From Akkermansiaceae bacterium UBA2381 (GTDB taxonomy: Bacteria; Verrucomicrobiota; Verrucomicrobiia; Verrucomicrobiales; DEV007), in contig DDSV01000028.1 of assembly GCA_002344215.1 (NCBI GenBank), positions 235,535-299,534 of the forward strand: a stretch of DNA of 64,000 nt. The letters run 5' to 3'. Every line of letters begins with the position of its first letter. Within the stretch, counting starts at the first letter, position 1. Both the position numbers and the translations under genes were made by a program. The notes under the pieces were generated by a model, which searched no databases, had not been told where the DNA came from, and saw nothing but the letters and a program-made list of their open reading frames with translations. Below, one piece after another: positions 8,969-17,663 of the stretch.

Positions 8969-9850
8969 TCAACGCTCTGCCTCTCGCTGTTTCCACCCGG
9001 TGATCCAGTCTTCAACCGGCGGAAAATCATCCGGGTTCTCTTTGGTGATTTCCTCGACCCGTTTCAGATCGAGGGTGGAGATTTCAAAGTAGTCCCTGTC
9101 CTGATCGCTCTTCGGTTCGAAGTCTTTCCAAATCAGCGTCGCCTTGGATTTATCCTCGCTCCAGACCCAGCCGTTTTTCGGCGTAAAAGCGACGAGATCG
9201 GTCCTGACCGAATCATCAAAGGTCACCTCGGCGGTGAGTTGCTCGATCTTACCCTTCCACGCGCCACCGGTGCGGGTCTCGTAGATAAAAAAGGCCTCCA
9301 TGTTGGTATTGCCTCCGCTGGGGCAGTCATACTGTCGTTCGACGACGACTTCCTTCCCCTCGGGGAAATCGACTTCGATGACATACCAGGCGTGCTTACG
9401 AACTCCCTCGGAGCTTCCGTTGGGATCGGCGGGGTCGTCGGTCTTTTCGTAGAAGATTGAGCCATCCGGTTTGGTGATCTCAAGATAACGACCCTCGATT
9501 AGTTCCGAGGTGACCACTTTTCCATCGACGCGGGTGACGAGATTATCAATGGGGCCGCTGATATCTCCATCCATCTCCGAGCGCGAGGAGTTGGGAAACC
9601 CGAGTTTCTGTTTGGCCGGGCCGCCCTTCTTGTGGCTCAGAAAGGTGAAGCGCACCGTGACCGTCGTTTTCCTCGTTCCGAAATGGATGTCGAGATGTTC
9701 GGACTTCATCTGGATGATGCTTTCCTCACCGGATCTCCAGCCGAGCGGCTCCGGTCCGGAGGCACCATCGTTCATCGCCGCATCGTTCGCGGAAAGCGGC
9801 GTAATCCAGAGAGTCAAAAGGGCGACCGTGAGCCATGCGTGCGTTTTCAT
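8969..9850 (-). CDS. Secreted DUF4424-like protein
   Basis: A 293-residue exported protein with signal peptide MKTHAWLTVALLTLWITPLSA. The mature N-terminus NDAAMNDGASGPEPLGW followed by EESIIQMKSEHLDIHFG and VTVRFTFLSHKKG matches my memory of DUF4424-type proteins, which begin with a short Asn/Gly/Pro motif and a beta-strand describing force-like domain. The rest is predicted beta-rich with no transmembrane segment. DUF4424 has no established function. It stands alone between a pseudopilin-like gene and the SDR gene. Confidence 0.6.
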   Translation of the reverse strand: MKTHAWLTVALLTLWITPLSANDAAMNDGASGPEPLGWRSGEESIIQMKSEHLDIHFGTRKTTVTVRFTFLSHKKGGPAKQKLGFPNSSRSEMDGDISGPIDNLVTRVDGKVVTSELIEGRYLEITKPDGSIFYEKTDDPADPNGSSEGVRKHAWYVIEVDFPEGKEVVVERQYDCPSGGNTNMEAFFIYETRTGGAWKGKIEQLTAEVTFDDSVRTDLVAFTPKNGWVWSEDKSKATLIWKDFEPKSDQDRDYFEISTLDLKRVEEITKENPDDFPPVEDWITGWKQREAER

Positions 9851-9882
9851 CGTGATAGACTAACACGGTTGGCGGGTTCTCT

Positions 9883-10662
9883 TCAACTGTGCATCACCTG
9901 TCCGCCGTCGATATTGATCGTCTGTCCGGTGATATTCCGGCCCTGTTCGCTCGCGAGAAAAACGGCCATCGCTCCGAACTCATCGACCTCCTGCCAGCGG
10001 CCGAGCGGGGAAACGCGTTTGATCTTTTCTTCGGCCCAGGCTTCGTAGGTCGTCGTATTCGCTTCCTTTGAGGATTCAAAGACGGCACGGTTGAGTTCCG
10101 TTTTTACCATCCCCGGAGACATCGCGTTGACGCGGATACCGTAGGGGGCAAAGTCCTTTGCCGCCAACTGCGCAAAATTTATCGTTGCCGCCTTGGCGGC
10201 GCTGTAGGGAGGATCGGTCTGGGATCCGATCTGACCGGCGACGGAGGCGAGGAGAAGGACTGACTTTCGAGCGGTGTCATCTTCAAGTAAGGCGGGGACA
10301 CACGCATGGACGGTGTTGACCGTGCCCATCAGGGTAATGTCGAGGACTCGACTCCAATCACCCGGATCGAGGTTCCAGAAGGGAAATCCCATCTTCCCCG
10401 AGCCCACCGCCGCTGCGCAGACGAGGTGATCGATCGTGCGATCTGCGAGGCCGGCCTTCAGGGCGGAGAAATCGGCGACACTGGCACAGATCACCTCGAT
10501 GCGATCCGGATCGGAGGACTGAAATCGGGCAAGCGCTTCCGCGTTGAGGTCGATGGCGATGACACGGGCACCCGCCTCAAGAAAGGCCCGGGCAATGGCG
10601 AGGCCGATGCCGTTCGCGGCTCCGGTGATGGCAACGGTCTGGTCGTGAAGCTGTAATGTCAT
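9883..10662 (-). CDS. SDR-family NAD(P)-dependent oxidoreductase
   Basis: A 259-residue classical short-chain dehydrogenase. The cofactor motif TGAANGIG is at residues 13-20, the catalytic Ser near 140 (LLASVAGQ) and YSAAK at 153-157 with the active-site Tyr and Lys. The end, FLASEQGRNITGQTINIDGG, is typical. Acidic D38 after the second strand (VIAIDLN) favours NAD over NADP. It is the last gene of a three-gene run in which each start overlaps the preceding stop (ATGA). Near a sugar-acid dehydratase it could oxidise a sugar or deoxy-keto-acid, but that is inference. Confidence 0.88.
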   Translation of the reverse strand: MTLQLHDQTVAITGAANGIGLAIARAFLEAGARVIAIDLNAEALARFQSSDPDRIEVICASVADFSALKAGLADRTIDHLVCAAAVGSGKMGFPFWNLDPGDWSRVLDITLMGTVNTVHACVPALLEDDTARKSVLLLASVAGQIGSQTDPPYSAAKAATINFAQLAAKDFAPYGIRVNAMSPGMVKTELNRAVFESSKEANTTTYEAWAEEKIKRVSPLGRWQEVDEFGAMAVFLASEQGRNITGQTINIDGGQVMHS

Positions 10663-11075
10663 TTTAGAAAGAGGATGAGGTAAACCCAGTTGAGAGCCAG
10701 GAGGATCAGGGTGACAAGGGCAACTCGCCAGATCCTTCGATTCTGCTCCGGAACAGGCAGTGGTGCAGCACCCGCGAAAAAACGGCGCAATCCAAAAAGC
10801 AGCCAGAGGAAACTAACAAAACTGCCAATAACCACAGCTGGGTTGAAATAGAGCGCTTCAACCACCCGTCCCCGGGAGAGTGCCTTTGCGGATCGGGTGC
10901 CTCCGCAACTGACACAGGGAATTCCGAAGGTGCTTTTGAATCCGCATTCCGGGGGACGCACGGGAAGCCTGTCGTAAAATCGTGCGACGCTCAGCAGGCT
11001 AAGAACCGCAATAAAGGTAACGAGTGGACCGACGAGAACCTCGACCCGGCGGACGCGGGCGGTTGGCGCGGTCAT
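10659..11075 (-). CDS. DUF2752 membrane protein
   Basis: A 138-residue membrane protein with the DUF2752 signature CGFKSTFGIPCVSCGGTRS (cysteines spaced before a GGTR) and about three hydrophobic segments: LVTFIAVLSLLSVARF, PAVVIGSFVSFLWLLFGL and VALVTLILLALNWVYLIL. The family is widespread and unassigned. Its stop overlaps the SDR start and its own start overlaps the upstream gene's stop, both by 4 bp, so the three genes are probably translated from one message. Confidence 0.85.
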   Translation of the reverse strand: MTAPTARVRRVEVLVGPLVTFIAVLSLLSVARFYDRLPVRPPECGFKSTFGIPCVSCGGTRSAKALSRGRVVEALYFNPAVVIGSFVSFLWLLFGLRRFFAGAAPLPVPEQNRRIWRVALVTLILLALNWVYLILFLK

Positions 11076-12064
11076 CTCGTGACGGGGCCCGGAATCAGTT
11101 TCAGGAACGCTTTGGGTGCCTCACCGGCGGGGCTTTCCCGGGCGAGATCGGCGAGGAAGCGTTCCTTGCGGATTCCTCCGGCGCGGGTGAGTCCTTCTTT
11201 CAGGGAAGAGATCTTATCGACCATACTGACCGGATCGGTCGCAAAAATCTCGAGTTGGAATCCCGGCTCCGGAAGGCCGGATTTGCTGCAGACCAGATCA
11301 AGATCAGAGACGAGCCGTCGCATCCGGTCCACGTGCACAAAGTTCCCGTCGAGATCGACCGTGAAAAGATCGGTTGATTCGATATCCTGACGAATCGAGG
11401 AAGTGCGGCTTTCGGTGAGATTGACGAGCCTGTCAAACTTCAGTTCGCCTTCAACGATGTAGGTCGGTGATTCCTTAACAAAGACCTTGTGCTCGGGGGC
11501 GTAGAGCTCTCCCTTCACCCACCAGGCTCCTTCTTTCCATTCCAGGTCGACCGTTTTCATGGCCTCGGGAAAGCGGGCCTCGAAGAGCATCTGGGTGATT
11601 TTTTCGAGGTCCTGCTCACGCTTTGCCGTGGTCGTCGCGGCAAACTCACCGACTGCGGCGATGAGGGAGTTTTTCAGTTCATCAAAGCGGGCCGCTTCAC
11701 TCTTCTCGCGTTCGACGGCGTAGGGGGTATTGAGGGAGTGGTATTCGGTCAGGACCACTTCCGCCGAGTTCGACCCGATATTGCGTTTCCGTAAGATGCT
11801 CTCGGCGGTGGGGGCGAGGGGGTCCCGCAGTCCGAGGAGCCGCTTCTTGAAAAAACCGACCCGCTCCACGCTCAGGATTTCAATCCCCGGTTCCGCACGG
11901 AGATCGGCAAGGGCGGTGCGCCATTGGAAACCCCGTACCAGAAGGAAGAGGGTCATCCCGAGAATGAGTGCGGCAAGGGCGGCCGAGGAGAAGACATACA
12001 GGGTCGATTTTGATTCCGGGACCTCTCTGGCGGGATCGGAAGTCGACTCTCGGGGCGGTTTCAT
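11072..12064 (-). CDS. Single-pass membrane protein of unknown function
   Basis: About 330 residues. After a charged cytoplasmic stretch it has one transmembrane helix (LYVFSSAALAALILGMTLFLL) and a large extracytoplasmic part. The segment LRAEPGIEILSVERVGFFKK..GLRDPLAP resembles the linker repeat seen just before OmpA-like domains in some envelope proteins, but no peptidoglycan-binding OmpA motif follows. A TTG at 12106 in the same frame is possible; the ATG at 12064 is preferred. It is the first gene of the overlapping run with DUF2752 and SDR genes. Function unknown. Confidence 0.65.
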   Translation of the reverse strand: MKPPRESTSDPAREVPESKSTLYVFSSAALAALILGMTLFLLVRGFQWRTALADLRAEPGIEILSVERVGFFKKRLLGLRDPLAPTAESILRKRNIGSNSAEVVLTEYHSLNTPYAVEREKSEAARFDELKNSLIAAVGEFAATTTAKREQDLEKITQMLFEARFPEAMKTVDLEWKEGAWWVKGELYAPEHKVFVKESPTYIVEGELKFDRLVNLTESRTSSIRQDIESTDLFTVDLDGNFVHVDRMRRLVSDLDLVCSKSGLPEPGFQLEIFATDPVSMVDKISSLKEGLTRAGGIRKERFLADLARESPAGEAPKAFLKLIPGPVTR

Positions 12065-12112
12065 CGGTGACAGAATACGCGAAGCTTTTCGAAGGTTCGA
12101 GTCCAATTTTGC

Positions 12113-13852
12113 TCAGTAAATATCGGGTTCGGGAATCTCCGCACCCTGATGGAGAAAGCGGAAATCACATCCTTCCGGTGCCTGGGTGATCTCCTTTTCG
12201 TAGAGCTGCGCATAACCGCGACGGTAGCGGGTCTCGCGAGGTTTCCATTCGGCGCGTCGCTCGGCGAGTTCCTCATCGGAGACCTCGAGATGGAGGCGGC
12301 GCTGTTCGACATTCACCTCAATGATATCCCCGTCGCGAACGAGGGCGAGGGGGCCTCCGATGGCCGATTCGGGGGAGACGTGGAGGACGCAGGCTCCATA
12401 GCTGGTGCCGCTCATGCGGGCATCGGAGATGCGCAGCATGTCACGCACGCCCTGCTTCAGAAGATAATTCGGAATCGGCAGCATGCCCCATTCCGGAATG
12501 CCGGGAGCCCCGATGGGACCGGCGTGCTGGAGCACGATGACATGATCCGCCGTAAGACCGACCGACTCATCATGAATGCGGGCTTTCAGATCTCCATAGT
12601 CGGCAAAGACGGCCGCAATGCCGCGATGGGCGAGAAGGTGGGGTTCCGCCGCAGTCGGCTTGATGACGGCTCCGTCGGGGGCAAGATTTCCCCGAAGGAC
12701 AAACGTGCCGCCAGCTTTCGAAACAGGGCGGTCGAGGGGTCGGATGACATCGTCGTTGTAGACCGTCGCTCCTTCGAGATTTTTGCCGAGGCTTTCCCCT
12801 GAGACGGTGAGGCAGTCGAGCTTTAGATGCGCCTTGATCTGGGTCAGCAACGCGAGAAGTCCCCCGGCATCATAGAAATCCTCCATCACATAATCACCGC
12901 AGGGACGAATGTTCGCGATGACCTGGACCTGCTGCGAGATCCGGTCGAATTGTTCGAGAGTCAGTTTGATCCCGGCCCGACCGGCCATCGCGATGAGATG
13001 GATGATCGCATTGGTCGAACCGCCCAGGGCCATGTCGGTGACGATGGCGTTGTGAAAGGCGTCTTCGGTGAGGAGCATCCGCGGGGTGATTTTGTCCCAG
13101 GCGAGCTCGACGATGCGCCGTCCGCAGGCCGAGGCCATGCGGGCGTGGGTTGAGTGCACGGCCGGGATGGAGGTGGCTCCGGGAAGACAGAGACCCAGCA
13201 CTTCGGCAATGGCTGTCATCGTTGAGGCGGTGCCCATCGTCATGCAATGTCCGGGGGAGCGGGCGATGCCGTCCTCAAGTTCGTTCCAGCCGTCCTCGCA
13301 GAGATTTCCCGCCTGGCGTTCCGCCCAGAATCGCCACATATCCGTTCCCGAGCCGAGCGTTTCTCCCCGCCAGCACCCTTTCAGCATCGGGCCAGCCGGG
13401 AGGAAAATAGAGGGAATATTCGCCGAGGTCGCCCCCATGATCAGTGCCGGCACGGTTTTGTCACACCCGCCCATGAGCACTGCTCCGTCGATGGGGTAGC
13501 AGCGCAAGGTTTCCTCGACCTCGAGGGCGAGGAGGTTGCGGTAGTACATGCTCGTCGGCTTCATGAAGCTCTCGGAAAGCGACATCACCGGAATCTCCAC
13601 GGGAAATCCTCCAGCCTGCCAGACCCCGCGTTTCACCTCCTCCGCGCGGTCGCGGAAGTGGGTGTGGCAATTGTTCATGTCCGACCAGGTATTGAGAATC
13701 CCGATGACCGGCTTGGCTTTGAAATCCTCCGTATTGAAGCCCATTTGCTTCAGGCGGGAACGATGCCCGAAGCTGCGCTGATCGTCCGGAGCGAACCAGC
13801 GGGAGCTACGCAGGGTTGAGGGGTCACGGAGGGCGCTGTCAGAGTCGGGCAT
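12113..13852 (-). CDS. IlvD/Edd-family sugar-acid dehydratase, L-arabinonate dehydratase type
   Basis: A 579-residue member of the IlvD/Edd family, Fe-S enzymes that dehydrate 2,3-dihydroxy acids. The start LRSSRWFAPDDQRSFGHRSRLKQMG and length are those of the L-arabinonate/D-fuconate-type subgroup rather than branched-chain IlvD. Visible family motifs are ILNTWSDMNNCHTHF, GAVLMGGCDKTVPALIMG (cluster-ligand Cys), GMGTAST-like GHCMTMGTASTMTAIAEVLG, and DARMSGTSYGACVLHVSPE near the C-terminus. Likely reaction: a pentonate to its 2-keto-3-deoxy acid. A second, distinct dehydratase of the same superfamily lies at 21187, so two aldonates may be handled. Exact substrate not provable here. Confidence 0.82.
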   Translation of the reverse strand: MPDSDSALRDPSTLRSSRWFAPDDQRSFGHRSRLKQMGFNTEDFKAKPVIGILNTWSDMNNCHTHFRDRAEEVKRGVWQAGGFPVEIPVMSLSESFMKPTSMYYRNLLALEVEETLRCYPIDGAVLMGGCDKTVPALIMGATSANIPSIFLPAGPMLKGCWRGETLGSGTDMWRFWAERQAGNLCEDGWNELEDGIARSPGHCMTMGTASTMTAIAEVLGLCLPGATSIPAVHSTHARMASACGRRIVELAWDKITPRMLLTEDAFHNAIVTDMALGGSTNAIIHLIAMAGRAGIKLTLEQFDRISQQVQVIANIRPCGDYVMEDFYDAGGLLALLTQIKAHLKLDCLTVSGESLGKNLEGATVYNDDVIRPLDRPVSKAGGTFVLRGNLAPDGAVIKPTAAEPHLLAHRGIAAVFADYGDLKARIHDESVGLTADHVIVLQHAGPIGAPGIPEWGMLPIPNYLLKQGVRDMLRISDARMSGTSYGACVLHVSPESAIGGPLALVRDGDIIEVNVEQRRLHLEVSDEELAERRAEWKPRETRYRRGYAQLYEKEITQAPEGCDFRFLHQGAEIPEPDIY

Positions 13853-13948
13853 GGGGGAGTTTTAGCGCGGGAAGGGCGAAAGGGAAGGGGAAAATACCCG
13901 CTTCCTCGCCGTTGCCACGGCTCTTTTCCAGGGAACCGATCCCCCCAA

Positions 13949-15154
13949 CTAAGGCGATTCCGATGGAACCAGTTCCTCGATCCAGCCCCGGTGATTGAGA
14001 ATGAGCGGTTCTCCGTTTTCATCGGGGCAGATCTGGGTCGGGTTAAATCCGGGCTCCCGGGTGGTGTAGAGCAATTTAATCTCTTCGGCCCGTCTTCCGG
14101 GTGTCTCCGGAGGCCGCATCGCCCAGACCTTTCCGACTCCCCAATCGGCGAAGAGGTAGGTGCCCTGCAAGTGGGAGAGGCGTTCTCCGCGGTAGATCAT
14201 TCCTCCGACGATACAGATTCCGTCTCCGTTCATTCGTGAGTAGCTGTGAACCGGATCAAGATAGACGGTCCCCTCGGGGGGAGCTGGAGCGTCTTTTCTG
14301 GCGGCGAGACGTTCCGTGCCATCGCGTTCGCCCCATCCGTAGTTTCCGCCGCGAACGACCCGGTTGATTTCCTCGTGCAGATCCTGTCCGACGTCTGCCG
14401 CCCAGAGATCCCCCGTGACGGGATCAAAGGAGATCCCCCACGGATTGCGGAAACCAAGGGCATAGATTTCGCCCCTCCATTCCTGCTTGTCGGCGAAGGG
14501 ATTGTCCTTGGGTGTCTGATAGGGGCGTGAACTTCCGCTTTGATTGACATCGAGGCGGAGGATTTTTCCCTGAAGCAAAAAGGGGTGCTGGGCCATACCC
14601 ATCGGGTCGTCGCGCAGACCTCCGTCGCCGACGGCGTAGTAGAGCATCCCGTCAGGTCCGAAGGCCATGCTGCCCGAGTAGTGATCGGCAAGCGGGTGGG
14701 GGATCTCCAGGATGACGCGTTCCGTCGAGGGATCCGCGGCGAACTCGGAACCGGATGGAACCTGCATTTCACTCAGGACATTCCGTCGCGGATTCGACTG
14801 TGAGTAGGATAAAAAGACCCGCCGGTTTGTTCTGAAATCGGGATGAAAAACCAGGGCATGAAATCCGGCCTCGAAATGGATTTCCTCTTTGAGTTTTTCC
14901 CGGAAATCGAGGAAGACCGGAGCATGCTCTCCGGTGCGATCTGATGGAAGGAGATGAACCATCCCCCGTTGCAGGGCGATTACGGTGCGGGTCTCCTCGT
15001 CTCTCGCGATGGCCAAACTCACCGGACAGTCGGAGAACTGAACGCCGGAGTAGGCATGGCGGAGTTCGTAGGTCTGCTGGGCGACGAGGCGAGGCTCAAG
15101 CAGGGTGGCGACGAGGAAAAAGAGAGTCGTTCGCACGGGCATCCGGAAAGGCAT
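13949..15154 (-). CDS. Secreted PQQ-type sugar dehydrogenase (soluble GDH-like beta-propeller)
   Basis: About 400 residues, exported (MPVRTTLFFLVATLLEPRLVA; the ATG at 15154 or one at 15142 is likely, a further ATG is at 15178). It has the six-bladed GSDH/Asd-type propeller motifs: FHALVFHPDFRTNRRVFLSYS, HYSGSMAFGPDGMLYYAVGDGG (H and G positions of the PQQ site), GKILRLDVN, YALGFRNPWGISFDPVTGDLWAADVGQD, and GNYGWGERDG. This family oxidises aldoses to lactones with PQQ. Here it lies next to an aldonate dehydratase, consistent with oxidative pentose use beginning in the periplasm. Confidence 0.85.
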   Translation of the reverse strand: MPFRMPVRTTLFFLVATLLEPRLVAQQTYELRHAYSGVQFSDCPVSLAIARDEETRTVIALQRGMVHLLPSDRTGEHAPVFLDFREKLKEEIHFEAGFHALVFHPDFRTNRRVFLSYSQSNPRRNVLSEMQVPSGSEFAADPSTERVILEIPHPLADHYSGSMAFGPDGMLYYAVGDGGLRDDPMGMAQHPFLLQGKILRLDVNQSGSSRPYQTPKDNPFADKQEWRGEIYALGFRNPWGISFDPVTGDLWAADVGQDLHEEINRVVRGGNYGWGERDGTERLAARKDAPAPPEGTVYLDPVHSYSRMNGDGICIVGGMIYRGERLSHLQGTYLFADWGVGKVWAMRPPETPGRRAEEIKLLYTTREPGFNPTQICPDENGEPLILNHRGWIEELVPSESP

Positions 15155-15270
15155 GAAGCCTATCCAAGCAGCAATCATACCGGAGCAGACTGCAAAGGAT
15201 GAAAAGACGAAAGAGAGGGAACTGGCCCGAAGCCAGGCCGGAGGTCACCAAGCCCGGTGTCGACGGTTTT

Positions 15271-15630
15271 TCACGCCTGCGACTGATCAAAAGCGCGCAG
15301 ACGCCGGCTCAGACCCTTCATCACATAGACGGCAAAGAAGGGGATCTCCTGCGTCAGAAACTCGAAACGTTTGGCGTTGATCGGCATGAGCACGCAGTCA
15401 GTTTTGGCGATTGCGGTAGCGGTGCGGGGGTCCTGCTCGATGAGTGCCATCTCGCCAAAAAATCCCTCCTCACCGACGGTTTCCACGGTCCGCCCGTTGA
15501 CCTGCAGTTCCACTTCTCCACTCTTCACGACATACATGGAATCCCCCGCGTCGCCGGTGGAAAATATCACCTCGCCCGCGGTCAGGGTGAGGGGTTCGGT
15601 CATTGATTCGAAGATATTGGGGAGCTTCAT
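15271..15630 (-). CDS. Stand-alone cyclic nucleotide-binding domain protein
   Basis: A 119-residue protein that is a single CRP/PKA-type cNMP-binding domain: LTLTAGEVIFSTGDAGDSMYVVKSGEVEL, then the phosphate-binding cassette region GEEGFFGEMALIEQDPRTATAIA with the family's FGE and RTA residues. No DNA-binding or kinase domain follows, so it would have to act by binding a partner or by buffering the nucleotide. The ATG at 15630 is the only sensible start. Confidence 0.85.
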   Translation of the reverse strand: MKLPNIFESMTEPLTLTAGEVIFSTGDAGDSMYVVKSGEVELQVNGRTVETVGEEGFFGEMALIEQDPRTATAIAKTDCVLMPINAKRFEFLTQEIPFFAVYVMKGLSRRLRAFDQSQA

Positions 15631-15725
15631 AAAGAGTTAACTAATTTCAGATATGGAGAGAGTAACAAGTGACATTTTTGACATTGGACTTCAAGCGCAC
15701 AGACTTCGCGGAGATACACTCCCGT

Positions 15726-16145
15726 CTAGCATTCCTGGGCTTTCTGCAAGTCGACGAAGGTGACGATGTCATCGCGATCTCCGAGTCCGGAGTCCTGCTT
15801 ATCATTCTCCAGGCCGGCCGAGGCTTCGTCCCTCCAGCCGCGCTTGAGAAGAAAGGTGGTCCAGATCTTGATCTGCTCCTCGTTCGGGTTTGATCCGGTG
15901 GAAGTGCACCACTTCAAAACTTCCTCATCGCTGGCACCGGCCTCCACCTGCTTCCGAAGATCGGCGTAGGAGACACCAAGGAACCGGCAACAACGGGCAT
16001 CCCACCAGGTAAAGTCATCTTCCCCCAGGAAATAGCCCTCGGGCAGGGTTCCCGCTTGCGCGAGACGGATCTTGTCGAGCATGCGCCCAAAGTGGGCGAG
16101 GTCATGGAAAAGTTCGTCGGCGGCGCGGAGTCCGGGTATTTTCAT
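15726..16145 (-). CDS. DUF5069 protein
   Basis: A 139-residue soluble protein: MKIPGLRAADELFHDLAHFGRMLDKIRLAQAGTLP, then DDFTWWDARCCRFLGVSYADLRKQV and DEEVLKWC. This is the layout of DUF5069 proteins, which are common in Planctomycetes and Verrucomicrobia and have no known role. The start is taken at the ATG at 16145; the upstream frame has no support. Confidence 0.75.
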   Translation of the reverse strand: MKIPGLRAADELFHDLAHFGRMLDKIRLAQAGTLPEGYFLGEDDFTWWDARCCRFLGVSYADLRKQVEAGASDEEVLKWCTSTGSNPNEEQIKIWTTFLLKRGWRDEASAGLENDKQDSGLGDRDDIVTFVDLQKAQEC

Positions 16146-16225
16146 GAAGCAGTCTTCTCCGCGGAGGTGAAAAAAACAATCGAATTTCGAGAGGTCCGGT
16201 CCTGATGGATGGGGTCGCCGGGCAC

Positions 16226-16252
16226 AAAAAAAGGCGACCTGGATGGGTCGCC
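16226..16252 (-). terminator. Rho-independent terminator
   Basis: On the minus strand a 7-bp stem (GGCGACC/GGTCGCC) with a 6-base loop is followed by a run of seven T. It lies 36 bp past the stop of the small basic protein gene at 16288 and would end its message. Confidence 0.8.
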
Positions 16253-16287
16253 CTTCTGTCCCTGACACGAAGTGCAGGATGAAAGAT

Positions 16288-16497
16288 TTAAGCCTTCTTC
16301 GCGGCAATCTCCTTGGCGATCTTCGCGGGACGCTTCAATTTGTCGAGCACTTCACGGGCGTTCATTTTGGCCACGACGGTCTCATCCATACCAAGAGCGA
16401 TGAGGCGCTTCTTCTGCTCACGCTGACGCTTCGCCTTGTCTCCGCTGGACTTTTTGGGTCTGGAGAGATTCTTGTTCCGTTCTGCTGTAGTTCCCAT
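16288..16497 (-). CDS. Small very basic protein of unknown function
   Basis: A 69-residue lysine/arginine-rich protein, MGTTAERNKNLSRPKKSSG at its start, then KRQREQKKRLIALGMDETVV and AREVLDKLKRPAKIAKEIAAKKA. The ATG at 16497 is preferred over a start 12 codons upstream. It is helical and highly charged, so nucleic-acid or ribosome binding is possible, but no family was recognised. A strong terminator follows directly. Confidence 0.65.
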   Translation of the reverse strand: MGTTAERNKNLSRPKKSSGDKAKRQREQKKRLIALGMDETVVAKMNAREVLDKLKRPAKIAKEIAAKKA

Positions 16498-16674
16498 GAT
16501 AAATAAAGATTCAGGCTTTCTGATTGAGGTCAAACGCGATTGCTGAAACGGCGGTTCGACCCGGAGGGTGACGCTGTAGTCTATTTTCCGTCCCGGGTCA
16601 AATCGTTTTAACCCTGTGGAACAGTCATCCCGACCCCGGCGGGAGGGTCCGGGAAGAGCCGGATTCAGGATCTA

Positions 16675-17616
16675 TCAGGGCGCCTTCGGAGTGGGTTTCG
16701 GCGCCGGCTTGGGTTCGACGTAGGGCGGGTTGGTGTAGGCTTCCGGAGCCGTTTCCTTGAGATTCGGCGGCACATCAGCCTCGACGTCGCCCAGCACCCA
16801 ATCCATCCCGCCGACGAGGATGTCCTGAAAGACGGGATTCGTCCAAACGTCTTCGCGGTGACCCATGGCGGTGTAAAAGACGCGGCCCTCGCCTTCTTTT
16901 CTTGCCCAGGTGCTGGGGTAGGGCGGGCGCTGATACTCGACACCGTCCATCGCGGGAGCATCGATGACACTGAGGACGTGAATGTCAGGGGTGAAATCCT
17001 TCAGGGAATACCATTCCTCGGGGAAACTGTATTCCTTTCCAACCTTGGCAAAGCCGGGAAAGGACGGATTGGTCACGGTGTTTTTCGCCTCCTGCTGTTT
17101 GCCGTGTTTGATGAATTCGCCCCCGAGGAAACGAACGTAGGCATCCGCTCCCTCGCCGTGGTTCTTGTAGCGGTCCGGACCTTTGACCGATTCGTTGGCG
17201 GTGTGGAAGGTGTCGCTCGCCGAATGGGTTCCGAGGAAGCCCCGGCCGCTTTTCACGTAGTCAAAGAGGGCCTGTTTTCCTTCCGGGGTCATGGGAGGAT
17301 TGCCATCCGTTCCCGCGCTGCAAAGATCGCCGGTGGTGTAGAACATGACGGTGTCAAACTGCGCGAGATACTCCGGAGTGAAGAGAGAGCCGTCTTTGGA
17401 GAAGGTGAATTCCCATCCGTTCTTTGCGCCGAGTTCGAGAAGGATTTTTTCCGCATAGCTCGGCTTTCCCTTCTTCCATGAGATCACCTCATGTTCGTAA
17501 CCGCTCGATTTGGTGAAAAAGAGAATCTTGCGAGGAGCCGAGGCGGCAATAAGCATCGGCACAATCACGGCAGCGGCGAGACAGGAAATGATGAGGGGGT
17601 AGTAAAAGCGCTTCAT
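16675..17616 (-). CDS. Secreted ThuA-like domain protein
   Basis: A 313-residue protein whose signal peptide (MKRFYYPLIISCLAAAVIVPML) sets the ATG at 17616. The mature part is a ThuA/trehalose-utilisation-like glutamine-amidotransferase fold: KILFFTKSSGYEHEVISW, DTVMFYTTGDLCSAG, SGRGFLGTHSASDTFH, EEWYSLKDF, and RVFYTAMGHREDVWTNPVFQDILVGGMDWVLG. This exported family is abundant in PVC bacteria and is linked to sugar metabolism by context only. It is the last gene of a run with DUF1501 and DUF1549/DUF1553 genes (gaps of 47 and 25 bp). Confidence 0.85.
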   Translation of the reverse strand: MKRFYYPLIISCLAAAVIVPMLIAASAPRKILFFTKSSGYEHEVISWKKGKPSYAEKILLELGAKNGWEFTFSKDGSLFTPEYLAQFDTVMFYTTGDLCSAGTDGNPPMTPEGKQALFDYVKSGRGFLGTHSASDTFHTANESVKGPDRYKNHGEGADAYVRFLGGEFIKHGKQQEAKNTVTNPSFPGFAKVGKEYSFPEEWYSLKDFTPDIHVLSVIDAPAMDGVEYQRPPYPSTWARKEGEGRVFYTAMGHREDVWTNPVFQDILVGGMDWVLGDVEADVPPNLKETAPEAYTNPPYVEPKPAPKPTPKAP

Positions 17617-17663
17617 GGAGGAACGGGAAAGAGACGGATCCTGTAACGGGATCGTCCTCTCGA

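Noticed and set aside
10306..10656. Plus-strand frame opposite the SDR gene
   Set aside because: Antisense of a gene with intact active site; no independent evidence.
12113..13852. Branched-chain dihydroxy-acid dehydratase (ilvD) for the gene at 12113
   Set aside because: The start motif, length and sugar-acid neighbours fit the arabinonate-type subgroup better; no other branched-chain genes are nearby.
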